64,000 bases of DNA from Nocardiopsis sp. FR4 (lineage in GTDB: Bacteria; Actinomycetota; Actinomycetes; Streptosporangiales; Streptosporangiaceae): positions 249,240 through 313,239 of the forward strand of contig NZ_ML776454.1 in assembly GCF_009830945.1 (NCBI RefSeq), given 5' to 3'. This document shows positions 30,260 through 38,852 of the stretch, piece by piece. The number at the start of each line of letters is the position of its first letter. Position 1 is the stretch's first letter. Made by a program: the position numbers and the translations under genes. The notes below the pieces were generated by a model, which did no database searches, was not told the origin of the DNA, and saw only the letters and a program-made list of their open reading frames with translations.

Positions 30260-31048
30260 CTAGAGGTGCAGGGTCCCCGTGGCCACGGAGACGGCGTGGC
30301 CGCCGATCAGCACGCGCTCGCCACGGTCCCGCACCAGCAGGTCTCCCCCGCGCGCGGAGGCCTGGTGGGCGGCCATCTCGGCCCGGCCCAGGCGCTCGGC
30401 CCAGAAGGGGGTGAGGACGGTGTGCGCGCGGCCGGTGACGGGGTCCTCGGGAACGCCGATGGCGGGGGCGAAGACGCGGGAGACGAAGTCGGGCCCCTTC
30501 TCGGCCCGCGCGGTGGCGATGACCAGGGTGTACGGAAGCCGGGCGAGCGCGGCGGCGTCGGGCGCCAGACCGCGTACGGCGGCCTCGTCGTCGAGTTCGA
30601 CCAGCAGGTCCTCCCCGCCGCCCAGGCCGGCCCACCGGGGCCGGGCGCCGAGGACCTCGGCCAGCCCCTCGGGCGCCGGGACCGGCTTCGGGGGGCGGGC
30701 GGGAAAGTCCAGCCACAGCCGCTCGCCGTCACCGGTGACGGTGAGGATCCCGCTGCGGGTGCTGAAGCGGTAGGGGCCGGGGACGCCCCGTTCGGCCAGG
30801 GTGTGGGCGGTGGCCAGGGTGGCGTGCCCGCACAGGTCGACCTCGACGGTGGGCGTGAACCAGCGCAGCTCGTAGTCGGCCCCCTCCTCGTCGGTGGGGC
30901 GGGCGAAGGCGGTCTCGGCCAGGTTGAACTCGGCGGCCACCCCCTGCGCCCACGCGTCGGGGTAGGCCCCGTCCATGACCAGGACGGCGGCGGGGTTTCC
31001 GGCCAGGGGCCGGTCGGTGAAGGCGTCGACCACGCGGTACTCGGGCAT
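30260..31048 (-). CDS. PhzF-family isomerase/epimerase-like protein
   Basis: The 262-residue protein has the two-domain diaminopimelate epimerase-like fold of PhzF. Typical segments are YRVVDAFTDRPLAGNPAAV, the catalytic Glu in EFNLAETAFARP, FTPTVEVDLCGHATLATAH and GVPEDPVTGRAHTVLTPFW. PhzF acts in phenazine synthesis, but most family members, including this one without any other phz gene nearby, have unknown substrates. Its start ATG at 31048 is the natural family start. It lies downstream of an Lrp regulator gene on the same strand, 66 bp apart. Confidence 0.9.
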   Translation of the reverse strand: MPEYRVVDAFTDRPLAGNPAAVLVMDGAYPDAWAQGVAAEFNLAETAFARPTDEEGADYELRWFTPTVEVDLCGHATLATAHTLAERGVPGPYRFSTRSGILTVTGDGERLWLDFPARPPKPVPAPEGLAEVLGARPRWAGLGGGEDLLVELDDEAAVRGLAPDAAALARLPYTLVIATARAEKGPDFVSRVFAPAIGVPEDPVTGRAHTVLTPFWAERLGRAEMAAHQASARGGDLLVRDRGERVLIGGHAVSVATGTLHL

Positions 31049-31114
31049 GGGGTTCAGCCTAGGAGCCCGCCGTGCGCGGGCCCAAGGTCCATTCGGGGGC
31101 TCGGTGGACCCTTC

Positions 31115-31552
31115 CTACAGGGGCGGCTCGTCGAGGATGAACATGGTCTGGGTGCTCTTGACCTCGGGGAGGCGCTGGAGGCGCTCCAGGACGAAGGTGC
31201 GCAGGGCCGCGGCGTCGGCCACGCGCACCAGGAGCAGCAGGTCGACGTCGCCGGAGACGAGGGCGGCGTGGTCGACCTCGGGGATGTCGCGCAGGTAGCC
31301 GCGGAAACGCTCCCAGGAGTGCTGCTCGATGCGCACGGACACGTAGGCCGACAGGGCCGCGCCGTACTTCTCGGGGTCGATGACGGCGGTGAACCCCAGG
31401 ATGACGCCCTCCTCGCGCAGCCGTTCCAGGCGCGAGTAGGCGTTGGCCCGGGAGATGTGCGCCTGTTCGGCGACCGCGCGGATGGACATGCGCCCGTCAT
31501 CGCGGAGCAGGGAGATGATGCGGCGGTCGGTGTCGTCCAGCTGCACGGCCAT
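31115..31552 (-). CDS. Lrp/AsnC-family regulator, divergent from the bkd operon
   Basis: This 145-residue protein has an N-terminal helix-turn-helix (LDDTDRRIISLLRDDGRMSI, ISRANAYSRLERLREEGVI) and a C-terminal RAM ligand-binding domain (AYVSVRIEQHSWERF through STQTMFILDEP). ATG at 31552 gives the standard Lrp length; a longer frame upstream is not typical. It is transcribed away from the branched-chain 2-oxoacid dehydrogenase genes. The 134-bp intergenic region carries an AATATG/CATATT inverted repeat. This is the layout of BkdR in other bacteria, so it probably senses branched-chain amino acids and controls the operon and itself. Confidence 0.92.
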   Translation of the reverse strand: MAVQLDDTDRRIISLLRDDGRMSIRAVAEQAHISRANAYSRLERLREEGVILGFTAVIDPEKYGAALSAYVSVRIEQHSWERFRGYLRDIPEVDHAALVSGDVDLLLLVRVADAAALRTFVLERLQRLPEVKSTQTMFILDEPPL

Positions 31553-31655
31553 GTGTCTTACCTCATACCGCTCACACGATGATCGGCGGAGAACATCAGG
31601 GGCACCGCACCGCGCTACTGGGCAGTTCGTCCAGCATCGGCCCGGGGATATCGAC

Positions 31656-31680
31656 AATATGGGGTAATTCACTTCATATT
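31656..31680. promoter_or_regulatory. Putative Lrp/BkdR operator
   Basis: AATATG (31656-31661) and CATATT (31675-31680) form a perfect 6-bp inverted repeat with a 13-bp AT-rich spacer, ending 6 bp before the E1-alpha ATG. AT-rich inverted repeats of this size suit Lrp-family dimers. The position would allow repression of the operon by blocking the start region. Confidence 0.6.
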
Positions 31681-31686
31681 CAAGAC

Positions 31687-32799
31687 ATGAAGCACACCGA
31701 TGAGCGATCTCGTCAGGCTCCGCCACTCCCCTCGACGGAGCCCGTGCGCCTGGTGGACCGGCACGGCCGGCGCGTGGAACACCCGTTGTTCACCGCTCCC
31801 GATCCCGCCCGGCTCGCCGACCTCCACCGCGCCATGGTCATCGGACGCCGCTTCAACCGGCAGGCCAGCGCACTCGCCCGCCAAGGCCGCCTCGCCGTGT
31901 ACCCGTCCTCGACGGGACAGGAGGCGGCCCAGGTCGGCGGTGTGCTGGCCCTGGCGGAACGGGACTGGCTCTTCCCCAGCTACCGCGACACCGTCGCCCT
32001 GGTCGCCCGCGGTGTCGACCCGGTCCAGGCCCTGACCCTCTTCCGCGGCGACTGGCACTCGGGCTACGACCCGCACCGCCACCGCTGCGCGCCGCAGTGC
32101 ACCCCCCTGGCCACCAACGCCTCCCACGCGGTGGGCCTGACCTACGCCGCGCGCCGCAAGGGCCGCGACGTGGCCGCGCTCGCGCTCATGGGCGACGGCG
32201 CCACCAGCGAGGGCGACGCCCACGAGGCCTACAACTTCGCCGCCGTGTGGAACGCCCCCGTCGTCTTCCTGGTGCAGAACAACCACTGGGCGATCAGCGT
32301 GCCCCTGCACCGGCAGACCGCCGCGCCGACGCTGGCGCACAAGGCCGTCGGCTACGGCATGCGGGGCTACCACGTGGACGGCAACGACGCCGCCGCGGTC
32401 CACGCCGTGGTCTCGCGCGCCCTGGCCGAGGCCCGGGCCGGGAACGGCCCGGCCATCGTGGAGGCGGTCACCTACCGGGTGGACCCGCACACCGACTCCG
32501 ACGCTCCGCAGCGCTACCGGGACGAGTCTGAGGTGGCCTACTGGGTCGAACGCGATCCGCTGCTGCGCACGGAGGCCCTGCTCAGGAGCGAGGGCCTGCT
32601 CGGCGGCGCCGAGGAGACCGACCGGGCCCTGGCCGCCTTCGACGCCGACGCGGAGAGGGTCGCCGCGCTCGTGCGCGAGCGCCTGGCCCGGCAGGGGCGC
32701 CCCGACCCCGACGCGCTGTTCACCGACGTCTACGCCACGGTCCCGCCCCTGCTGGAACAGCAGCGCCGGGAGCTGGCCGGCGAGCTGCGGGAGGCCTGA
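31687..32799 (+). CDS. bkdA: Branched-chain 2-oxoacid dehydrogenase E1 alpha subunit
   Basis: The 370-residue subunit carries the thiamine-diphosphate motif: GDGATSEGDAHEAYNF starts near residue 167 and the closing NN lies about 28 residues later (LVQNNHWAIS). SSTGQEAAQVG and FPSYRDTVALVARGV are typical of E1-alpha. With E1-beta it decarboxylates 2-oxo acids from valine, leucine and isoleucine and passes the acyl group to E2. ATG at 31687 has no clear ribosome-binding site (the leader reads TTCATATTCAAGAC), so the message may be leaderless or weakly translated. It is first in an operon with E1-beta (2-bp gap) and E2. Confidence 0.93.
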   Translation: MKHTDERSRQAPPLPSTEPVRLVDRHGRRVEHPLFTAPDPARLADLHRAMVIGRRFNRQASALARQGRLAVYPSSTGQEAAQVGGVLALAERDWLFPSYRDTVALVARGVDPVQALTLFRGDWHSGYDPHRHRCAPQCTPLATNASHAVGLTYAARRKGRDVAALALMGDGATSEGDAHEAYNFAAVWNAPVVFLVQNNHWAISVPLHRQTAAPTLAHKAVGYGMRGYHVDGNDAAAVHAVVSRALAEARAGNGPAIVEAVTYRVDPHTDSDAPQRYRDESEVAYWVERDPLLRTEALLRSEGLLGGAEETDRALAAFDADAERVAALVRERLARQGRPDPDALFTDVYATVPPLLEQQRRELAGELREA

Positions 32800-32801
32800 C
32801 C

Positions 32802-33806
32802 GTGCCTCCCGCCGAGGTGTCGATGGGCGCCGCGCTCAACCGCGCCCTGCGCGACGCGCTCGCCGAGGACCCGGACGTGGTGGTCTACGGCGAGGACGTG
32901 GGGCCGCTCGGCGGCGTGTTCCGCGTGGCCGACGGACTCAGCGGCGAGTTCGGCGAGGAGCGGGTCTTCGACTCCCCGCTGGCGGAGTCGGGCATCCTGG
33001 GCACCGCGATCGGCATGGCCATGTACGGCCTTCGCCCGGTGGTGGAGATGCAGTTCGACGCGTTCGCCTACCCCGCCTTCGGACAGGTGGTCTCGCACCT
33101 GGCCAAGACGCGCAACCGGACCCGGGGCGCCGTGGCGCTGCCGGTGGTCGTGCGGGTGCCCTACGGCGGCGGGATCGGCGGCGTGGAGCACCACAGCGAC
33201 TCCTCGGAGGCCTACTACACCCACACCCCGGGCCTGCGGGTGGTCACCCCCGGCACCCCGGCGGACGCCTACTCGATGCTGCGCGAGGCCATCGCCTGCG
33301 ACGACCCGGTGGTGTTCCTGGAGCCCAAGCGGCGCTACTGGTCCGGGGAGGCCGTCGAACTGCCGGTGCGCACCGAGCCGATGGACCGGCCGGTGGTGCG
33401 CCGCCCGGGCACCGACGTGACCCTCGTCGCCTACGGTCCGATGGTGGAGACAGCCCTGGAGGCGGCCGAGACCGCGGCCGGGGAGGGGCGCTCCATCGAG
33501 GTCGTGGACCTGCGCCAGCTGGCGCCGCTGGACGACGCCGTCCTGGTGGAGTCGGTGCGCCGCACGGGCCGCGCCGTGGTGGTGCACGAGGCCTCGGTCT
33601 TCGGCGGGTACGGCGCCGAGATCGCCGCCCGCGTCACGGAGCGGTGCTTCCACTACCTGGAAGCGCCGGTGCTGCGAGTGGGCGGGCTGGACGTGCCCTA
33701 TCCCCCGCCCAAGCTGGAGGGGTACCACCTGCCGGACGCCGGCCGCGTCCTGGCCGCGGTGGACCGGCTCCAGTGGGAGGCGGAGTGGGTGGAGGGGGCA
33801 CGGTGA
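32802..33806 (+). CDS. bkdB: Branched-chain 2-oxoacid dehydrogenase E1 beta subunit
   Basis: The 334-residue subunit begins VPPAEVSMGAALNRALRDAL at GTG 32802. It shows family motifs VVVYGEDVGPLGGVFRVADG, FDSPLAESGILGTAIGMAMYG, VRVPYGGGIGGVEHHSDSSE and VVVHEASVFGGYGAEIAARV. It completes the active site with E1-alpha. It starts 2 bp after the alpha stop and overlaps the E2 start by 4 bp (GTGA), so all three are translationally coupled. Confidence 0.94.
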   Translation: MPPAEVSMGAALNRALRDALAEDPDVVVYGEDVGPLGGVFRVADGLSGEFGEERVFDSPLAESGILGTAIGMAMYGLRPVVEMQFDAFAYPAFGQVVSHLAKTRNRTRGAVALPVVVRVPYGGGIGGVEHHSDSSEAYYTHTPGLRVVTPGTPADAYSMLREAIACDDPVVFLEPKRRYWSGEAVELPVRTEPMDRPVVRRPGTDVTLVAYGPMVETALEAAETAAGEGRSIEVVDLRQLAPLDDAVLVESVRRTGRAVVVHEASVFGGYGAEIAARVTERCFHYLEAPVLRVGGLDVPYPPPKLEGYHLPDAGRVLAAVDRLQWEAEWVEGAR

Positions 33807-35097
33807 GCGCCGAGGTCCTCACCCTGCCCGACCTCGGTGAGGGCCTGACCGAGGCGGAGATCCTCACCTGGCTGGTCTCGGTGGGCGACCGGGTCGGCGT
33901 GGACCAGCCCGTGGCCGAGGTGGAGACGGCCAAGGCCTCCTTGGAGGTGCCCTGCCCCTACGCGGGCACGGTCGCCGAACTCCACGGCGCGGAGGGCGAG
34001 GTGATCGCGGTGGGAGCGCCGCTGGTCACCGTGTCCACCGGGGCCTCGGAAACCTCCGTACCGGTCCCCCGGGAGGAATCCGGACCCGCCGGCGGCGACG
34101 GCGCCGCCGGGACCGCGGGTTCGGGCGCCGTCCTGGTGGGATACGGCACGGGATCGGGCGCGTCGGCCCCCCGCCGGTACGCCCGCGGGGCGGACGGGCC
34201 GCGCCGGTCAACGGCGACCGGCGGCCCGTCCACCACCCCGGGCACCCGCGTGCGGGTGGTGTCGCCGCTGGTGCGGCGGCTGGCCCGGGAGCACGGGATC
34301 GACGTGGCCTCGGTGCGCGGCACCAGGGAGGGCGGCCTGGTGCCGCGCCGGGACGTGGAGGCGGCGGCGCGCGCGGCCTCCTCCGGACCCGCCGGGGAGG
34401 TCCCGGGAACGCACCGGCTGCCGCTGCGCGGGGCGCACCGCGCGATGGCCGAGCGGCTGGCCCGCTCGCGCCGAAAGATCCCCGAGGCCACCGTGTGGGT
34501 GGACGCGGACGCGACCGGGCTGCTGGAGCTGCGCCGGGAGCTGAACGAGGCCCGGCCGGACCGGCCGGTGAGCGTGCTGGCGCTGGTGGCGCGGTTCGCG
34601 CTAGCGGGCCTGGTCCGCTACCCGGAGCTGAACGCGCACTTCGACTCCGAGCGCGGCGAGGCGGTGCGCTTCGACGCCGTGCACCTGGGTTTCGCGGCGC
34701 AGACGCCGCGCGGCCTGGTGGTGCCGGTGGTGCGCGACGCGCACCGGTCGGCCACCCGCGAGCCGTCGGCGCGGCTGGCCGAGGCCACCGAGGCGGCGCG
34801 GTCGGCCGCGCTGGGCCCCGAGGCGCTGCGCGGCGGGACGTTCACGGTCAACAACTAGGGGTGTTCGGGGTGGACGGGTCCGCCGCGATCATCAACCACC
34901 CCGAGGCCGCGATCCTGGGCCTGGGCAGGATCCTGCGCCGCCCCTGGGTGGTGGGCGGGGACGTGGTGCCCCGTCCGGTGACGGAGCTGACCCTGGCCTT
35001 CGACCACCGCGTGTGCGACGGCGGCGCGGCGGGCGGGTTCCTGAAATTCGTGGCGGACTGCGTGGAGCGCCCCCAGCTGCTGCTCGGCGAGCTCTGA
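33803..35097 (+). pseudogene. bkdC: Branched-chain 2-oxoacid dehydrogenase E2, frameshifted
   Basis: From GTG 33803 the frame encodes a lipoyl domain (lipoyl Lys in VETAKASLEVP), an acidic linker, a peripheral-subunit-binding domain (VVSPLVRRLAREHGIDVASV) and most of the acyltransferase domain. It then stops at TAG 34856-34858 after GGTFTVNN. The rest of the domain, including GVFGVDGSAAIINHPEAAIL and the catalytic HRVCDGG, continues in another frame to 35097. The full span is 1295 nt, one short of 432 codons. TAC reduced to TA after the two AAC codons explains it. Without the last 80 residues the enzyme lacks its catalytic His and Asp. Either the strain has lost E2 or this is a sequencing error. 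No slippery heptamer is visible. Confidence 0.88.
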
Positions 35098-35116
35098 ACG
35101 GCTCCGGAGGCACGGT

Positions 35117-35134
35117 GCCCCCGGGTCCGGGGGC
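35117..35134. terminator. Hairpin between convergent bkd and DPBB genes
   Basis: GCCCCCGG pairs with CCGGGGGC across a 2-base centre in the 61-bp gap between the E2 stop and the stop of the convergent gene. It probably ends both transcripts. Confidence 0.6.
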
Positions 35135-35158
35135 GCCGCCGGGAGCGCGGGTGCCGGG

Positions 35159-36097
35159 CTAGCGGCCGTGCACCCGGGCGAGTACCGCTCCCAGGCGCGA
35201 GCCCCGGGCGTGGCGTCCGCCGCTGGACGCCAGGAGGCCCCTGCCGCCGCTGACGGCGCCGGCGTGCGCGCCGGACGGGCGGCGGACCCAGGACAGGTGG
35301 AGGACCGCGAGCAGGACCAGGGCCAGGGCGAGCAGGCCCGTGCCGCCCAGGACGCCCTCGGAGTCCATGAGCCGGAACCCGGAGAGGTCGTTGGCGGCCG
35401 TTCCCGCGGTCACCCCCTCCTCTTCCGGGGCGGGGGCGGACTTTTCGGGCTGCTGGCGCTGGTCGGCCCGCTCACCGTTCTCGGGAGCGGGGCTCCCCGC
35501 GGCCGTGCCCTCCTCGGTCGCCTCCTCCGGCGCCTCCCGGGGCAGGGCCTCCTGGGGGATCGGGGAGACGGCGTCCTCGCACGTGTTCCCGGGTTCCTGG
35601 AAGGGGTGCGGGGCGCCTTCCGTGCCGTTCCCGTCGCCCCACTCGGTGATGTAGTACTCGACCTCGAGGTGGCCGTTGCCGCCGCTGACGGTGTAGCTGT
35701 CCTCGTTCCAGGTCTGGCCGGTGAGCTCGGCGAAGGTCTTGCCGTCGATGTCGAGCAGGACGTCGCAGTCCTGGGACGGGGCGCCGGGGCCGCGGTCGCC
35801 GATGAAGAACTCGGCCTTCCGGCCCTCGTGGACGACGTAGCCCTCGGTGCCGAGCGGCCAGCTGGGGCTGGAGAACAGGCCCTTCTGCATGGGTTCGCCG
35901 CTGGCGGGCATTCCCGTGTCTCCGTTGATACCGGAACCGTCGTCCCAGAAGTAGGTCGCGGTGACTTCGCCGTATTGGATGGGAGTGTCGTTGCTCATGT
36001 AGTGGAAGCGGGTTGACGACAGGGCCGAGAAGACCGCGGGCATGACGGACGGCACACGCGGGGCACGCCGGTCGCGCCCCGCGTGAGGGCGTGTCAT
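35159..36097 (-). CDS. RlpA/expansin-like double-psi beta-barrel protein with C-terminal membrane anchor
   Basis: The product has 312 residues from ATG 36097 (GGGAG 9 nt upstream). Residues about 35-125 resemble a double-psi beta-barrel: EVTATYFWDDGSG, GMPASGEPMQKGLF, PLGTEGYVVHEG and FFIGDRGPG align with the RlpA pattern of TASG, plGt and DRGP. Two Cys (QDCDVLL and NTCEDA) may pair. An acidic, Pro/Glu-rich linker leads to one transmembrane helix (GLLALALVLLAVLHL, about 268-285) and a basic tail. The N-terminus has only a weak hydrophobic stretch (VPSVMPAVFSALSS) and no convincing signal peptide, so export is unclear. Wall glycan binding or cleavage is inferred. Confidence 0.7.
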   Translation of the reverse strand: MTRPHAGRDRRAPRVPSVMPAVFSALSSTRFHYMSNDTPIQYGEVTATYFWDDGSGINGDTGMPASGEPMQKGLFSSPSWPLGTEGYVVHEGRKAEFFIGDRGPGAPSQDCDVLLDIDGKTFAELTGQTWNEDSYTVSGGNGHLEVEYYITEWGDGNGTEGAPHPFQEPGNTCEDAVSPIPQEALPREAPEEATEEGTAAGSPAPENGERADQRQQPEKSAPAPEEEGVTAGTAANDLSGFRLMDSEGVLGGTGLLALALVLLAVLHLSWVRRPSGAHAGAVSGGRGLLASSGGRHARGSRLGAVLARVHGR

Positions 36098-36488
36098 GAC
36101 GGGGTTCTCCCGCATCGCCGACGGCGATGGCGGGCGGGAACGGGAGGTTCTCCGGGGCTGCGGCGCGTGGGTTCGCGCGGCCCTGTTCCCGGGAAAGGGG
36201 TCTCGGCTCCCTTGCGGCACGGGCCGGTCAAGGGCTCGGCACCGGTTCGCCGAAAGCCAATAACGAACCGATCACGAGGACACTAACTCACGTTTATGCA
36301 AAGCTCGCGAACCCGTAGAGTAAAATGACCGTGCGTGTTCTGGTCATTACGGTGGAAATCAGGGCGCGCGCAAGTCCGAAAACAGAAAAACCCCCGGTCG
36401 CCGGGGGTTTTCGGGCCCGCCCGAGGACGGCGGACGGGCCCGTGGGTGGCCCTTGTCATACCGGGGCCCGCCCGCGTGCGCCGGCGGC
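36098..36488. other. Intergenic region upstream of the DPBB gene
   Basis: This 391-bp region carries a bidirectional terminator (36387-36411) and an inverted repeat, AATGACC (36324-36330) with GGTCATT (36342-36348), separated by 11 bp. The repeat lies in an AT-rich zone (36280-36360) and could be the operator/promoter area of the minus-strand DPBB gene, though it is 230 bp from the start codon. Confidence 0.5.
36387..36411. terminator. Intrinsic terminator downstream of kynU
   Basis: An 11-bp stem (AAAACCCCCGG with CCGGGGGTTTT) encloses a 3-nt loop, flanked by A and T runs. It is a textbook bidirectional rho-independent terminator, 78 bp past the kynU stop. Confidence 0.9.
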
Positions 36489-37727
36489 TCAGGTCACCTG
36501 GCCGCGCACCGAGAAGCGCTCCTGGCGCCACTCGCCGGTCTCCACGACCTCCAGCAGGGCCTGTGCGGCGTCCCACACGTCCACGTAGCTCAGGTACAGC
36601 GGCGTGAACCCGAACCGCATCACGTCGGGGGCGCGGAAGTCGCCGATCACCCCGCGCGCGATGAGCGCCTGCACGATCGGGTACCCGGCGCCCTCCTCGG
36701 GCTGCACGAGCGCGACCTGGCTGCCGCGCCGCCCGTGCTCGGCGGGGGTGATCGAGGAGACCCCCGCCTTGGCCGCGCGCTCCAGGAACAGGTCGGTCAT
36801 CGCCAGGCTCTTGGCCCGCACCTGCTCCAGGTCGGCCCGCGCCCACACGTCCAGGCTCGCCTCCAGCGCCGCGTCGGCCACCAGCGGCTGCGAACCGCTG
36901 AGGAAGCGCGACACCCCGGGGGCGGGCTCGTAGTCGGCACCGAAGTCGAACGGGCGGGCGTGCCCGTGCCAGCCGCTCAGCGGCTGGTCCGCCGCGGCGT
37001 GGTGGCGGCGGGCGGCGTAGAGGAACGCGGGGGCGCCAGGACCGGCGTTGAGGTACTTGTAGGTGCAGCCCACCGCGAAGTCCGCGTCGCTGCCGGAGAG
37101 GTCCACCGGGACCGCGCCCGCGCTGTGGCACAGGTCCCAGACCACCAGGGCGCCGTGCTCGTGGGCCAGGCGGGTGATCCCGGGCATGTCGCGCAGGGTT
37201 CCGCTGCGGTAGTCCACGTGGCTGAGCAGCACGACCGCGACGTCGCCCCGCGCCAGTTCCTGGGCCAGGCCGGGCCCGTCGGGGTCCACCCGCCGCTGGG
37301 TGGCGCCCGCCAGCGCGGCGGCGCCCTCGGCGACGTACAGGTCGGTGGGGAAGTTGCCCGCCTCACCCAGCACCACGGACCGGTCGGACATGCGCAGCGC
37401 CGCGACCAGGAGCTTGAAGATGTTGGCCGAGACGCCGTCGCCGACCACCACCTCGTCGGGGGCGGCACCCACCAGCGGCGCCACCTTGGCGCCCAGCGTG
37501 CGCGGCTTGTCCCACCAGCCGGCGTCGTTCCAGCTGCGGATGAGGTCCCGGCCCCACTCCCGCTCGATCATGTCGGCGACCCGGCCGGGCGTGGAGCGCG
37601 GCAGCGCGCCCAGCGAGTTGCCGTCCAGGTAGATCACGCCCTCGGGGAGGAGGAACTCCTCGCGGAAGGCGGCGAGGGGGTCGGCCGCGTCCAGTGCGGC
37701 GCACTCCTCACGGGTGGTGGGGATCAT
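36489..37727 (-). CDS. kynU: Kynureninase
   Basis: The 412-residue PLP enzyme cleaves kynurenine to anthranilate and alanine. Family features are GVIYLDGNSLGALPRSTPGR, VVVGDGVSANIFKLLVAALR, the PLP-ring Asp in VVWDLCHSAGAVPVDL, the Schiff-base Lys in CTYKYLNAGPGAPAFLY (about 226) and DFRAPDVMRFGFTPLYLSYVD near the end. It follows kynA by 33 bp on the same strand and is ended by a strong terminator. Kynurenine formamidase, needed between KynA and KynU, is not adjacent. Confidence 0.95.
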   Translation of the reverse strand: MIPTTREECAALDAADPLAAFREEFLLPEGVIYLDGNSLGALPRSTPGRVADMIEREWGRDLIRSWNDAGWWDKPRTLGAKVAPLVGAAPDEVVVGDGVSANIFKLLVAALRMSDRSVVLGEAGNFPTDLYVAEGAAALAGATQRRVDPDGPGLAQELARGDVAVVLLSHVDYRSGTLRDMPGITRLAHEHGALVVWDLCHSAGAVPVDLSGSDADFAVGCTYKYLNAGPGAPAFLYAARRHHAAADQPLSGWHGHARPFDFGADYEPAPGVSRFLSGSQPLVADAALEASLDVWARADLEQVRAKSLAMTDLFLERAAKAGVSSITPAEHGRRGSQVALVQPEEGAGYPIVQALIARGVIGDFRAPDVMRFGFTPLYLSYVDVWDAAQALLEVVETGEWRQERFSVRGQVT

Positions 37728-37760
37728 CGGGCCCTGCTTCCTGCTGGTGGTGGGTGCGGG

Positions 37761-38660
37761 TCAGACGCTGCTGCGCAGCGACCAGAGTTCGGGGAAGACG
37801 TCCTGCTCGGCGTTGCGGGCCAGCCACGACAGGCCGTTGGAGCCGCCGCTGCCGGGCTTGCCCCCCATGGTGCGCTTGACCGCGACGAGGTGGCGGTGGC
37901 GCCACCGGGTGACCCGCTCGGCCACGTCGACCAGGGCCTCGGCCAGCAGGAACAGGTCGTTGCCGGGCCGGTCGTCGGCGTAGACCTCCGCCCAGGCCGC
38001 CTCCACCTCCGGGCTGGGCTCGTAGGGCAGGGTCCAGTCGCGTTCGACGCGGTCCGCGGGGACCGGCAGTCCGCGGCGGTGCAGCAGCCGCAGCGCCGCG
38101 TCGTAGAGGCCGGGCCGCTCCAGCAGGCCGGTGAGCCGGCCGGCGACGGCGCCCATGGCCTTGTGCGGGCGGATCATGGCGGCGGACTTGTTGCCCAGCA
38201 GGAACTCCAGTTCCCGGTAGCCGTAGGACTGGAAGCCCGAGGCCGCGCCGAAGGAGTCCCGGAAGCGGTTGAACTCGGTGGGCGTCATGTCGGCGAGCAG
38301 GCCCCAGGAGTCGTTGAGCACGTCCTGGGCGTGGTGCGCACGGCGCAGCCAGGCCAGGGCGCCGGGCACGTCGTCGGCCTCCAGCGCGTCGCGTGCGGCC
38401 TCCCAGCGCTCCCGCACCAGGGCGAAGAGCAGTTCCATGACCTGGGTGGCGATGATGAACGCGGACTCGGCGGGCTCGTCCGTACGCGGTCTCTGCAGGC
38501 TCAGGAGGGTGTCGATACCGGTGTAGTCGACGTAGGGGGTCGGGCGGTCGAAGGCCAGGTTCGGGGCGCCCTCCTCTGGTTCCGCCCGCCGCACCCGGGC
38601 CGCCTCCGCCTCGCCGGCCTCACCGGCGTACGGACACTGCTGGACGGTGGTGGAGAGCAT
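37761..38660 (-). CDS. kynA: Tryptophan 2,3-dioxygenase
   Basis: The 299-residue heme enzyme oxidises tryptophan to N-formylkynurenine. Signature regions are FIIATQVMELLFALV, FNRFRDSFGAASGFQSYGYR (substrate binding), the heme-ligand region RWRHRHLVAVKRTMGGK and PGSGGSNGLSWL. ATG at 38660 with AAGGGG upstream is preferred; a frame extending to 38801 runs into the promoter of the divergent regulator. It heads kynA-kynU. The Lrp-family gene read the other way from the shared 192-bp region is the probable regulator. Confidence 0.95.
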   Translation of the reverse strand: MLSTTVQQCPYAGEAGEAEAARVRRAEPEEGAPNLAFDRPTPYVDYTGIDTLLSLQRPRTDEPAESAFIIATQVMELLFALVRERWEAARDALEADDVPGALAWLRRAHHAQDVLNDSWGLLADMTPTEFNRFRDSFGAASGFQSYGYRELEFLLGNKSAAMIRPHKAMGAVAGRLTGLLERPGLYDAALRLLHRRGLPVPADRVERDWTLPYEPSPEVEAAWAEVYADDRPGNDLFLLAEALVDVAERVTRWRHRHLVAVKRTMGGKPGSGGSNGLSWLARNAEQDVFPELWSLRSSV

Positions 38661-38804
38661 GGGGACCCCTTCTCGGTCTGGTGTGGTCTGTGGTGCGGCG
38701 CCGCGGGGAGGAGCCGCCTTCCGCGCACGCCGCCGCAGGGTCACATCATCGGACACGGAGGCCCGGTGGAGGAAGGGAAGATGAGCACGCAAAACGGGCA
38801 TTGG

Positions 38805-38819
38805 CTTAGCATTCGTAAG
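38805..38819. promoter_or_regulatory. Putative Lrp-type site between kynA and its regulator
   Basis: CTTAGCATTCGTAAG is a 15-bp imperfect palindrome with CTTA/TAAG ends, the length and AT-rich core expected of an Lrp-family site. It lies 33 bp before the regulator's ATG and 145 bp before kynA, so it fits autoregulation. Confidence 0.45.
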
Positions 38820-38852
38820 AGATGAGGCCCTTGGACTTTGGGAGCGTTAAGC

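Noticed and set aside
34843..34870. Programmed ribosomal frameshift in E2
   Set aside because: A -1 slip would restore the frame, but the sequence AACAACTAGGGG has no slippery heptamer and no E2 family member is known to use frameshifting. A one-base deletion is simpler.
36453..38825. A 790-codon plus-strand frame opposite kynA and kynU
   Set aside because: It covers two well-recognised minus-strand enzymes and has no ribosome-binding site or recognisable domain.
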